From positions 1 to 64,000 of the forward strand of contig JAHHRX010000006.1 of assembly GCA_020025545.1 (NCBI GenBank): 64,000 bases of DNA, written 5' to 3'. The position numbers and the translations under genes were made by a program. Below, piece by piece: positions 43,532-51,204 of this stretch (positions are counted from its first letter, which is position 1; every line of letters begins with the position of its first letter). This stretch comes from Oscillospiraceae bacterium. GTDB taxonomy: Bacteria > Bacillota > Clostridia > Oscillospirales > Oscillospiraceae. Below the pieces are notes generated by a model that worked only from the letters and a program-made list of their open reading frames with translations, had not been told where the DNA came from and searched no databases.

Positions 43532-43978
43532 TTAACCCTCCTTATTTGCGGCATATTCCCAAGGCCACGGATCATTGAGCCAATTGTAATCCTTCCCGCT
43601 TGAAGGAGCGCAATGGCTCATGGGACCGTATTTATCGCCGTAGGCCGCCAGACCGTCGTGGTAGAGCTTCTGATATTTGCGATAGGTTTCCAGTGCCTCC
43701 CGATCATTTGGATGCGTGTCGAGATACAGCGCCAGCTCCTGAACGGCAAAGGCCAGGGTTTGCATTTGAAACTTCGTGGTTTGTTCCGGCGTACCGGTGT
43801 TCACCATGCCCATAAATGGCAGCTCCAGCCCGGGAAACAATGTTCCGCGCACCAAGCCCTTGGCGGCTTCGTACTGCGGGGGATTTTCCAGCTGAAAGGG
43901 TACATAGGGATTGGACAGGGGAGCCATGGCCGGCAATTTTCCGAGACCGTATTGCTCCTGCTTTTTCAGATCTTCCAC
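43532..43978 (-). CDS. CotJA-CotJB fusion protein
   Basis: A 148-aa spore coat-type protein. Residues about 15-70 look like CotJA (AMAPLSNPYVPFQ, RGTLFPGLELPF). Residues about 72-148 look like CotJB (LQELALYLDTHPND-like stretch VQELALYLDTHPNDREALE, then YKYQKLYHDGLAAY-like residues and WLNDPWPWEY). In Bacillus these are two separate genes. The start is GTG at 43978 after AGGAGG. It is read with cotJC, probably in the mother cell during sporulation, though I could not assign a SigE promoter with confidence. Confidence 0.8.
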   Translation of the reverse strand: MEDLKKQEQYGLGKLPAMAPLSNPYVPFQLENPPQYEAAKGLVRGTLFPGLELPFMGMVNTGTPEQTTKFQMQTLAFAVQELALYLDTHPNDREALETYRKYQKLYHDGLAAYGDKYGPMSHCAPSSGKDYNWLNDPWPWEYAANKEG

Positions 43979-44091
43979 AACAATACCTCCTATAATTTTT
44001 GTGAACTGTCGTTCAGGGTCATACTATGCCGGATTTTAACTTTGGTTCTTGTTTGGCTGTTGGCGCATATAGGTAAAGAGAGGTGTTGTCC

Positions 44092-44796
44092 ATGAAACGA
44101 GATCGCTGGATCGCATTTATCCCATTTTACTTACTCACCGTGATTATTTTTATCGGAATTGGAAAAGGTGGCAGCCGTTTGGTAACCGCATGGGTGCAAA
44201 ACCGCCCTCAGAAGCCGGAACGCTATGTGGTGATCGATGCAGGACACGGTGGGGAGGATGGGGGCGCATCCTCCTGCACCGGAGCTTTGGAAAGCAATAT
44301 CAATTTGGAAATCGCCCTGCGACTGGATGATTTGATGCATCTGCTGGGACAAGAAACTGTGATGATCCGCAAAACCGATACTTCGGTATATACTTCCGGC
44401 AATACGCTGGGAGCGAAAAAAGTATCGGATCTCAAGGAGCGGGTGAGAATCGTAAACGAGTGCGAAAATCCTGTTCTGGTAAGCATCCACCAGAATATTT
44501 TTCCGGACAGTCGTTATGGCGGCGCACAGGTGTTTTATGCCAATACACAGGGAAGCCAGCCGCTGGCGGCAGCATTGCAAAATCAATTTACCCAAACTAT
44601 CAATCCCGGCAGTAACCGCAAGTGTAAGCGGGCGGATAATATCTATTTGATGGAGCATATCCAATGCCCCGGAATCCTGATTGAATGCGGTTTTCTGTCC
44701 AACCCGGAAGAAGAGGCAAAACTACGCAGCCGGGACTATCAGAAGAAGCTGGTGTGCGTGATTGCGGCATGTGTTTTGCAGGAGAGCCAGACTTGA
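44092..44796 (+). CDS. cwlD: N-acetylmuramoyl-L-alanine amidase, CwlD-like
   Basis: Cleaves the peptide from MurNAc; CwlD acts with PdaA to make muramic-delta-lactam in the spore cortex. The 234-aa protein has an N-terminal membrane anchor (about 10-27) and an Amidase_3 domain with zinc ligands in DAGHGGEDGG, the His of SIHQN and the catalytic Glu of ILIECGFLSNPEEE. Length and layout fit CwlD. The ATG at 44092 follows GAGAGG. It is divergent from the cotJ genes, which supports a sporulation role. Confidence 0.78.
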   Translation: MKRDRWIAFIPFYLLTVIIFIGIGKGGSRLVTAWVQNRPQKPERYVVIDAGHGGEDGGASSCTGALESNINLEIALRLDDLMHLLGQETVMIRKTDTSVYTSGNTLGAKKVSDLKERVRIVNECENPVLVSIHQNIFPDSRYGGAQVFYANTQGSQPLAAALQNQFTQTINPGSNRKCKRADNIYLMEHIQCPGILIECGFLSNPEEEAKLRSRDYQKKLVCVIAACVLQESQT

Positions 44797-44821
44797 CCGG
44801 CAAACAAATGATTGCTATAAT
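44793..44821 (+). promoter_or_regulatory. Promoter of radA
   Basis: TTGACC (44793-44798), 17-bp spacer, TATAAT (44816-44821). The -35 overlaps the end of the amidase gene. Confidence 0.85.
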
Positions 44822-44842
44822 GGGGCCAAAGGAGCTGTTGTT

Positions 44843-46204
44843 ATGGCAAAGATAAAGACGATTTTTTACTGTACTGCCTGCGGAAATGAAACCCCGAAAT
44901 GGATGGGGCGCTGTCCCAGCTGCGGTGCATTCAATACCATAGAGGAGCATATTGAGAAGCCTGTACCTGCCGGACGGTCAAAATCTGCCGGATTTGGCTC
45001 GATCCGCAGAGCAAAATCCATTACCGAGGTGGATAGCGCAGATGAGATTCGCTTTCTCACAGGTATGGGGGAATTGGATCGGGTACTGGGCGGCGGCGCA
45101 GTGCAGGGCGGCCTGGTGCTGGTAGGAGGTGCTCCCGGCATCGGAAAATCCACGCTGCTGCTTCAGATCTGTAAGGAGCTTTGCAAGGAGCGAAGGGTTC
45201 TTTATGTGTCCGGAGAAGAAAGCGAGCGGCAGTTAAAGCTGAGAGCCCAGCGGCTGTCGGTGATGCCCGAAAATCTGATGATTCTCTCCGAGACGCGTTT
45301 TTCGGATATTCTGGAATCCGTGGAGGAGACGAAGCCGGATATTTTGATGATCGACTCCATCCAGACCCTTTACAACGAGGCCAACGAATCCTCTCCCGGC
45401 AGTGTTTCCCAAGTAAAGGACTGCACCATGAGTCTCATGCAGCTCAGCAAGCAAGAGGGGATCACGGTGTTCGTGGTGGGCCATATCAACAAAGACGGCA
45501 ATATTGCAGGGCCGAAGGTTCTGGAGCATATGGTGGACTGTGTTCTCTATTTTGAGGGCGATCCCAATTCCTCCTACCGGCTTCTCCGTGCAGCCAAAAA
45601 CCGCTTCGGCTCCACCAACGAAATCGGCGTTTTTGAAATGGTGGATACCGGACTTATAGAGGTGCCGAACCCCTCGCAAATGCTTTTGGAGGGACGCCCG
45701 GAGGATGCCAGCGGCACCTGTGTGGCCTGCGTTATGGAAGGCACTCGCCCGGTGCTGGCTGAGGTCCAGGCGCTGGTGAGCAAAACCAGCTTTAATGTGC
45801 CGAGAAGGACTTCCGATGGTTTCGATTTTAACCGTGCAGCCCTGCTGTTGGCAGTGACGGAGAAACGCGGGGGGATGAAGCTATCCATGTTCGATGCCTA
45901 CATCAATGTGATCGGCGGTCTCAAGCTGGACGAGCCTGCGGCAGACCTGCCGGTGGTGCTGGCGGTAGCGTCGTCCTATCGGGATCAGTGCGTTCCCAAT
46001 GACCTGGTAGCCATCGGCGAGGTGGGGCTTACGGGAGAAATCCGCAGCGTAAGTCACATGAATCAGCGGCTTGGAGAAATATCAAGATTAGGGTTTAAAA
46101 AGTGTATTCTTCCTAGAAATGGATCTGAAAAGTTAGAAATTCCCGAAGGACTGACGGTTTACAGAGTCAGAAATCTTCGGGAAGCGATTGAAGTTGCATT
46201 ATAA
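44843..46204 (+). CDS. radA: DNA repair protein RadA
   Basis: A RecA-like branch-migration helicase for recombination intermediates. The 453-aa protein has an N-terminal zinc ribbon (CTACGNETPKWMGRCPSC), Walker A GGAPGIGKST, the RadA motif AKNRFGSTNEIG and a C-terminal Lon-protease-like domain. The ATG at 44843 follows AAAGGAG. It has its own promoter and a terminator shared with the convergent recombinase gene. Confidence 0.95.
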   Translation: MAKIKTIFYCTACGNETPKWMGRCPSCGAFNTIEEHIEKPVPAGRSKSAGFGSIRRAKSITEVDSADEIRFLTGMGELDRVLGGGAVQGGLVLVGGAPGIGKSTLLLQICKELCKERRVLYVSGEESERQLKLRAQRLSVMPENLMILSETRFSDILESVEETKPDILMIDSIQTLYNEANESSPGSVSQVKDCTMSLMQLSKQEGITVFVVGHINKDGNIAGPKVLEHMVDCVLYFEGDPNSSYRLLRAAKNRFGSTNEIGVFEMVDTGLIEVPNPSQMLLEGRPEDASGTCVACVMEGTRPVLAEVQALVSKTSFNVPRRTSDGFDFNRAALLLAVTEKRGGMKLSMFDAYINVIGGLKLDEPAADLPVVLAVASSYRDQCVPNDLVAIGEVGLTGEIRSVSHMNQRLGEISRLGFKKCILPRNGSEKLEIPEGLTVYRVRNLREAIEVAL

Positions 46205-46220
46205 TCAGAATAGGGGAAGG

Positions 46221-46247
46221 GGAGGGCTCAGCCCTCCTCTTTTTTTG
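46221..46247 (+). terminator. Terminator after radA
   Basis: GGAGGGC-TCA-GCCCTCC then TCTTTTTTTG. The hairpin overlaps the last codons of the convergent recombinase gene. Confidence 0.85.
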
Positions 46248-47238
46248 CAAAATCCAATTTCGAAATGGGATTGGCTTCTGCGGCAATTTTTAGCTCAGTA
46301 TTCTCAATATGCGTATAAATCTGGGTAGTATTCAGGTTTTCGTGTCCTAAAACTTCCTGAACAGTCTTAACATCTACGCCGCCGGAGAGCATCATTGTAG
46401 CTGCAGTATGGCGCAGTTTATGCGCAGAAAACTGAGTGGCATCCAGCCCGGCCTGCAGCAGCGCTTTCTTCACCAGCCGATGGACAGCCGTCACGCTGAT
46501 ACGGTTATTATCCCGGGAACCAAACAGGGCGCGATTATCAGACAGCACTTTTTTGTTGCGTTCGGGCAGATAGGCATCGATGGCTTTCCGGCAGGCAGAG
46601 CCAAAATAGACAAAACGCTCCTTGTTGCCTTTGCCCACGACACGAAGCCGATCCTCGTAAATATCTGACAGGTTGAGTCCTACAAGCTCTGAGCGGCGGA
46701 TTCCGCAGTTCAGAAAGATCATGAGAATAGCGTAATCACGTTTCTGATTCTGACCGGACACAGCCTGCAAAAGCGCCTTAGACTGCTCCAGTGTCAGGTA
46801 TTTGGGAAGGCTTTTCCGCAGCTTCGGATACTCCAGATCCGCTACCGGATTTTCTGTCAGCTGCTTGGTGCGGACGGTGAGGTACTTATAAAAGGATTTG
46901 ATGGCAGAAAGCTTTCTTGCACGGGCCGCAGCTTCAATGCCATGTTCTGCATACTGCGAGTCAGGGTTTACCGTGCGGTCGTGGGCCAGATAGGAAAGAA
47001 AATCCATCACATCATTTCGTGTGATTCCTGCGATAAACTGCAGGTCTACATCCCGAATGGAGATATCCTCTAAGTTTGTATCAATCGGCATTTCATTGCG
47101 CATAAGTTTTATGAAGCGCAGGAACATCCGAAGATCCAGATGGTATTCAGAAATTGTTTTTGCAGATTGACCTTTAATGGTTTCGTGATAAGTAAGGAAA
47201 TCCCGCAGAATTTCCGGACAGTCATAGTATCGCTGCAT
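46228..47238 (-). CDS. Tyrosine recombinase, XerC-like
   Basis: A 336-aa site-specific recombinase. It has a SAM-like core-binding N-terminal domain and a catalytic domain with Arg in NCGIRRSELVGL, Lys in VVGKGNKER, H-x2-R in HKLRHTAA, His in LGHENLNTTQ and Tyr in IYTHIE. It is longer than E. coli XerC (298 aa), mainly in the N-terminal half. A second Xer protein lies 1.6 kb away at 48888-49772. The ATG at 47238 follows AGGAGG. A 34-bp perfect palindrome covers its promoter. Confidence 0.88.
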   Translation of the reverse strand: MQRYYDCPEILRDFLTYHETIKGQSAKTISEYHLDLRMFLRFIKLMRNEMPIDTNLEDISIRDVDLQFIAGITRNDVMDFLSYLAHDRTVNPDSQYAEHGIEAAARARKLSAIKSFYKYLTVRTKQLTENPVADLEYPKLRKSLPKYLTLEQSKALLQAVSGQNQKRDYAILMIFLNCGIRRSELVGLNLSDIYEDRLRVVGKGNKERFVYFGSACRKAIDAYLPERNKKVLSDNRALFGSRDNNRISVTAVHRLVKKALLQAGLDATQFSAHKLRHTAATMMLSGGVDVKTVQEVLGHENLNTTQIYTHIENTELKIAAEANPISKLDFAKKEEG

Positions 47239-47269
47239 GGATACGCCTCCTAAGGGTTTTGATGGATAC

Positions 47270-47298
47270 ATTATAGCATAAATCTATTGTTAACGCAA
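47270..47298 (-). promoter_or_regulatory. Promoter of the XerC-like gene
   Basis: Minus strand TTGCGT (47293-47298), 17-bp spacer, TATAAT (47270-47275) with a TATGC extension. Confidence 0.75.
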
Positions 47299-47323
47299 CA
47301 AAATTTATATTTTGTTGCGTTAA
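47290..47323. repeat. 34-bp perfect palindrome at the XerC-like promoter
   Basis: Two exact 15-bp arms, TTAACGCAACAAAAT and its complement, flank a 4-bp centre (TTAT). One arm covers the -35 box. It may be an operator or a recombinase-binding site; no T tract adjoins it. Confidence 0.85.
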
Positions 47324-47431
47324 ATGCTTTGCTGCGCAAGGGTGCTCCCTTCCGTGCATTTCCGTCACTTCCTATAACCCGGTTGGCTGGGATGCGATTT
47401 TTTTCATAATGGCGGTTCATCTTTTCGTAGT

Positions 47432-47476
47432 AAAAAATCAGAGCGCACTGCCCGTCGCAGCACGCTCTGATTTTTT
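47432..47476 (-). terminator. Terminator of the zinc-ribbon protein gene
   Basis: AAAAAATCAGAGCG and CGCTCTGATTTTTT arms with a 17-nt loop; both ends supply T tracts, so it may work in both directions. Confidence 0.85.
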
Positions 47477-47777
47477 ATTCGCTTGGAAGCACTTCCTGCA
47501 TAAGCTTCTGAGCCTTCAAAAGCTTTTTATACGGAACATAGAGCTTTTGATGCTCACTGTTACCGGCCTCTGCACACATTCTGGCATCATAAACTGGCTG
47601 ACGGATGAACTCAATTCCGTGATCCGTTAGGATTTCTATCAGCAATTCTGCCCATATATCGTCCTGTTCCGTCAAAAAGCAAAAATCAGATGCCTGTACC
47701 GCCGTAAGATTACGATTGCCGCACAGTGGGCAAAACTCCCCTTCTGTTATACAAAGGCAACGGTCGCAGTAGTGCAT
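47475..47777 (-). CDS. Small zinc-ribbon protein with a DUF2007-like domain
   Basis: A 100-aa protein. The N-terminus has a zinc ribbon, CDRC and CPLC, at residues 4-19. The rest resembles DUF2007 (LLIEILTDHGIEFI, then LYVPYKKLLKAQKLM), a small domain found near signal-transduction proteins. The ATG at 47777 follows GGGAGG. It lies 24 bases after pfkA and may be co-transcribed with it. The function is unknown. Confidence 0.65.
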   Translation of the reverse strand: MHYCDRCLCITEGEFCPLCGNRNLTAVQASDFCFLTEQDDIWAELLIEILTDHGIEFIRQPVYDARMCAEAGNSEHQKLYVPYKKLLKAQKLMQEVLPSE

Positions 47778-47801
47778 TTGAATCCTCCCTAAATGCTTAT
47801 A

Positions 47802-48773
47802 TCAAATGCCGGTCATGGCAGCAAGAACATCGACTTCAATCTGCTGAATGTTTTTGTGCATCTGAAGGGCTTCTTCAATATCTACATTTGTAAATCCGCC
47901 ATCATGGGTACAGACTACCCGATTGGTCTTGCCGGACAGCAGCAGCTCTACCGCCAGATAACCCATCTTGGTTCCGTTTACACGATCACGCGCTGTAGGC
48001 GTTCCACCGCGCTGAATATGTCCCAAAACGGTCACACGGGGATCAAGATCCACTGCATCCTTGATCTTAGCTGCTATATCCGATGCAGAACCTGCACCTT
48101 CAGCAACCACGATCATGTAGTGGGTAAACCCATTAAATCGAGCCTGACGAATCTTCTCAATCACATCTCGTTCAAAATCAATCTTCTCCTCTGGAACCAG
48201 CACAGCCGTTGCACCGACTGCAAGACCCACATACATAGCAAGGTAGCCGGCATTGCGGCCCATGACTTCAACTACAGAGCAGCGCTCATGGGACTGCATA
48301 GTGTCGCGCAGCTTATCAATGCATTCAATAGCAGTATTTGCAGCAGTATCAAATCCAATACAATAATTTGTGCAGCTGATATCATTATCAATGGTGGCAG
48401 GAATACCAATCACATTGATGCCATATTTGGCAAGTGCTCTTGCGCCACGGAAGGTACCGTCACCGCCGATGGCCACGATACTGTCGAGCCCGAGGAACTT
48501 ACAGGTAGAAACAGCCTTCTGCTGCCCTTCCTCGGTCATAAATTCTTTACTGCGGGCCGTGTACAGGATTGTGCCGCCCCGGTCAATAGTGTGGCCAACG
48601 CTCCGTTCATCCAGGCGAATAATATCTCCGGTAATCAGACCATTCCAGCCTCTGCGGATACCGTAGCACTCCAGGCCATGATACAAAGCGGTTCTGACAA
48701 CTGAACGCACGCAGGCATTCATACCGGGGGCGTCACCGCCGCTGGTCAATACACCGATTCTTTTGATTGACAT
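47802..48773 (-). CDS. pfkA: ATP-dependent 6-phosphofructokinase
   Basis: Phosphorylates fructose 6-phosphate, the committed step of glycolysis. The 323-aa protein has LTSGGDAPGMNA, AIGGDGTFRGA, TIDNDI, EVMGRNAGYLA and LGHIQRGGTPTARDR. GGDG (not GGDD) points to ATP rather than pyrophosphate. The usual PGTIDND reads PATIDND here, an unusual Ala next to the catalytic loop. It has its own promoter. Confidence 0.93.
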   Translation of the reverse strand: MSIKRIGVLTSGGDAPGMNACVRSVVRTALYHGLECYGIRRGWNGLITGDIIRLDERSVGHTIDRGGTILYTARSKEFMTEEGQQKAVSTCKFLGLDSIVAIGGDGTFRGARALAKYGINVIGIPATIDNDISCTNYCIGFDTAANTAIECIDKLRDTMQSHERCSVVEVMGRNAGYLAMYVGLAVGATAVLVPEEKIDFERDVIEKIRQARFNGFTHYMIVVAEGAGSASDIAAKIKDAVDLDPRVTVLGHIQRGGTPTARDRVNGTKMGYLAVELLLSGKTNRVVCTHDGGFTNVDIEEALQMHKNIQQIEVDVLAAMTGI

Positions 48774-48812
48774 AGCAATTCCTCCATTTCGGGCTACTTT
48801 AGCTATTCTATT

Positions 48813-48841
48813 ATTCTACTAATAAATCAAGAAAATGTAAA
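48813..48841 (-). promoter_or_regulatory. Promoter of pfkA
   Basis: Minus strand TTTACA (48836-48841), 17-bp spacer, TAGAAT (48813-48818). Confidence 0.78.
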
Positions 48842-48851
48842 GAGTAAAATA

Positions 48852-48889
48852 AAAAGATCTGCCGCATGTTCAGCTGCGGCAGATCTTTT
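48852..48889 (-). terminator. Terminator of xerD
   Basis: AAAAGATCTGCCGCA and its complement form a 15-bp stem with an 8-nt loop; T tracts lie at both ends. Confidence 0.9.
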
Positions 48890-49772
48890 AAGCCTTTGGA
48901 TGGCATTTTTCATATACGGATTTCAACTTCTGATTCACCATGTGTGTGTAAAGCTGCGTGGAGGAAATATCGCTGTGACCCATCAGCTCCTGCAAAGAGC
49001 CGAGATCTGCACCGTTTTCCAGCAGGTGCACTGCAAAGCTATGACGCAGCGTATGCGGCGTGATATCCTTATCAATATGGGCATTGGCCTGATAATTTTT
49101 GAGGATCTTCCAGAAGCCCTGGCGGCTCATTCGGGCACCACTGAGATTCACAAACAGTGCTTTTTCTGTTACGGAAGCAAGCATACCGTCCCGAACCTCC
49201 GTGATATAAACCGTGAGGGCTTTCAGTGCAGCGGGATAGAGCGGAATGGATCTGGTCTTTCGTGCGCTGCTGCACTTGATGATCCCCTGCTCCAGATTCA
49301 CATCATCGATGTCCAAATCAATCAGCTCTGTGACACGCATACCGGTGGCATACATGACTTCCAGCATTGCTTTATCCCGGATCCCCTTCGGCTCCAGACA
49401 GACCGGCTGTGCCAGCAGAAGCTCAATTTCACGGCCGGTAAGAATCTGAGGCAGCTTCTTCTCTCCCCTGTCCACTTTGATGTCGGTAACAGGCGTCTTC
49501 TCCAGAAAACCGGAAGAAACCAGATAGCTGAAGAAATTCTTCAGGCTGGCAAGACAGCGAGACACCGTGGAGCCGGAGCGCCCCTCTTCCTCCAAATGGG
49601 TAAGATAGCTGCTGATATTCTGTTGTGTAGCATCGGCAATATCCACATCTCCCTCATTGCCCAGCCATTCGGAAAACTGCCGAATGTCCCGCATATAAGA
49701 GGATATGGTATTGGCTGATGCCTGTTTTACCTTTGTGAGGTAATTTTCATAAGCGCCAATGAGATCCAACAT
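48888..49772 (-). CDS. xerD: Tyrosine recombinase XerD
   Basis: The 294-aa protein resolves chromosome dimers at dif with its XerC partner. Motifs are ATGMRVTEL (first Arg), HTLRHSFAVHLLENGADL, MGHSDISSTQLYTHM (catalytic Tyr). The catalytic lysine segment reads SSARKTRSIPL rather than the usual GKGxKER. The length and the HLLENGADLRxLQ-like stretch fit XerD. It follows a membrane-protein gene at 49796-50326. Confidence 0.88.
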   Translation of the reverse strand: MLDLIGAYENYLTKVKQASANTISSYMRDIRQFSEWLGNEGDVDIADATQQNISSYLTHLEEEGRSGSTVSRCLASLKNFFSYLVSSGFLEKTPVTDIKVDRGEKKLPQILTGREIELLLAQPVCLEPKGIRDKAMLEVMYATGMRVTELIDLDIDDVNLEQGIIKCSSARKTRSIPLYPAALKALTVYITEVRDGMLASVTEKALFVNLSGARMSRQGFWKILKNYQANAHIDKDITPHTLRHSFAVHLLENGADLGSLQELMGHSDISSTQLYTHMVNQKLKSVYEKCHPKA

Positions 49773-49795
49773 GAATAAACTTACCTTCCCATTTT

Positions 49796-50326
49796 CTAAA
49801 TCTCTAAAATCCCCGCTAGAAACGGAGAAATCAAGCAGTAATCAAAAACCAAAACCAAGACAGCCGTGCAAGCGCAGATGGTAAAATCTGTTTTTAATGT
49901 GTCACGGTTACCTGCCCAATGCCGTACGGAAAACCAGCAAAGTACCGGAAAGAGGCACAGCGACGAAAACTGGAACAGCACAAAAAACAGCCAAGCCGCA
50001 GAGCCGAATATACGCAGCATTGCCAGCACCGTGGCCCCCATCAGTATGGACTTTATAAAGCAAACACAGGAAACGATCTGTGGTTTTGAAAAATAAACTG
50101 CAAAAGCAGAAATAAGGAAAGGTAATAAATTGACTGCGAACAAACTAACGATCGACACACGGCCCCGGACGGCTGTGCGCATCAAAAGAAAATATTGAGA
50201 ACCAAGCCATTTTGCAAGAATCAGGCCGGCTAAAACGCCAATCGTCAAACTAAGCCCAAGCGAAACCCAGGGCCACAGGCAAACTGCAAAATGCTTTTTT
50301 AATTGGTTAAACCATTCCCTGCTCAT
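49796..50326 (-). CDS. Membrane protein of unknown function upstream of xerD
   Basis: A 176-aa hydrophobic protein with about five membrane helices and a short cytoplasmic N-terminus (MSREWFNQLKKHF). The place next to xerD and the topology recall spoIIM, which lies near xerD in Bacillus, but I see no clear SpoIIM motif. It is read 23 bases before xerD, so the two are probably co-transcribed. Confidence 0.5.
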   Translation of the reverse strand: MSREWFNQLKKHFAVCLWPWVSLGLSLTIGVLAGLILAKWLGSQYFLLMRTAVRGRVSIVSLFAVNLLPFLISAFAVYFSKPQIVSCVCFIKSILMGATVLAMLRIFGSAAWLFFVLFQFSSLCLFPVLCWFSVRHWAGNRDTLKTDFTICACTAVLVLVFDYCLISPFLAGILEI

Positions 50327-50701
50327 AACTAACTCCTTCGTTTATGATAATAAGCGATTTGGAGCTGCGCAGTCATGCAGGTGTTATGGAATGCAAACTG
50401 CATACCAATAACGATATTACTTGAATACTATACTCCAAAATCTACCAAAAAGCAAGAGCATTTGTGCGATATTACAATTTTTGTAAATTATGACAATATT
50501 TTATGTCAACATCGTTATGTAAACAAGTGTAACCATCTCCATATTACTCTTTGCATATTTCAACTATTATTCAAGATATTGGAGATATTGCTCCGCTTTA
50601 CCACAAAATATAGATTTTGCAAGATTTCTTTCAATATCTCCTGATAGGGTAAATATTATTTACCCTATTGCAATTTTTGTACAACATTACAAAAAGCACC
50701 A
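50327..50701. other. AT-rich intergenic region
   Basis: 375 bases clearly richer in A and T than the surroundings, between two minus-strand membrane-protein genes. It holds a palindrome ATAGGGTAAAT-ATT-ATTTACCCTAT (50644-50668) just after the TIGR04086-type gene, which may be a terminator lacking a T tract or an operator, and a spaced repeat TGACA/TGTCA near 50490-50505. I see no convincing gene or RNA. Confidence 0.4.
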
Positions 50702-51115
50702 TTAATGCTTCCTGTGATACCCCTTCCCTTTCGAAATATTTCCTAAAAGGGCGACCATCATGCACCCTGCAAAAACGGCACCTGCGATTATCCCGACTCC
50801 GCTGAACCGTCCTCCGCCAACTGCAGCTGTAATGATCAGCAGCGCTGCAAAAAAGCATCCTCCTGACAGAAGACACATTTGCAGCTTTTTTTGCGGAACA
50901 AGCATGATTGTTGCCGCAGCCCCGGCTGCAGATGCCAGCAGCGCAGTGACAGCAGCCGCGGCCATTGCACTTGCCTCTCCTATCTTTTCTGCCCCCATCA
51001 AGTAAGCAGTCAGCGCTGCTCCCAGCAGCGTAATAAGCAGATTGGTGCACAAGCTAAGGCAAATTGTCTGAGGCAATCCCCATGGGCGTTTCCTGATTTG
51101 TTTTCTGCGAACCAT
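50702..51115 (-). CDS. TIGR04086-type small membrane protein
   Basis: A 137-aa protein with four membrane helices, rich in Gly and Ala (GAALTAYLMGAEKIGEA, FAGCMMVALLGNISKGK). This layout fits the TIGR04086 family found in many Clostridia, of unknown function and sometimes near secDF or yajC. The ATG at 51115 follows GGGGGTG. It is followed by the AT-rich gap. Confidence 0.6.
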   Translation of the reverse strand: MVRRKQIRKRPWGLPQTICLSLCTNLLITLLGAALTAYLMGAEKIGEASAMAAAAVTALLASAAGAAATIMLVPQKKLQMCLLSGGCFFAALLIITAAVGGGRFSGVGIIAGAVFAGCMMVALLGNISKGKGYHRKH

Positions 51116-51163
51116 AATCGCACCCCCTTGCTTAAAGCTATTCGGTGAATATAAAAAAAAGAA

Positions 51164-51191
51164 CCGGGGCGGACAAATTTGTCCGCCCCGG
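51164..51191 (-). terminator. Terminator of the phosphoglucomutase gene
   Basis: A perfect 28-bp palindrome (CCGGGGCGGACAAA and complement) followed on the minus strand by TTCTTTTTTTT. Confidence 0.93.
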
Positions 51192-51204
51192 AGTGGGGTT
51201 GTAT

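Noticed and set aside
43990..44030. SigE promoter for the cotJ genes or the amidase gene (CATAGTAT/CATACTAT)
   Set aside because: The -10-like word reads as palindromic on both strands and no matching -35 at 14-15 bases is visible for either gene.
50490..50524. Possible dif site near xerD (TTATGTAAAC at about 50514)
   Set aside because: Only the right half resembles the Bacillus dif arm; the left 11-bp arm and the 6-bp spacing do not fit.
50375..50644. 89-aa plus-strand open frame in the AT-rich gap
   Set aside because: Composition is typical of random AT-rich translation (many Ile, Cys, Phe), with no ribosome-binding site and no family match.
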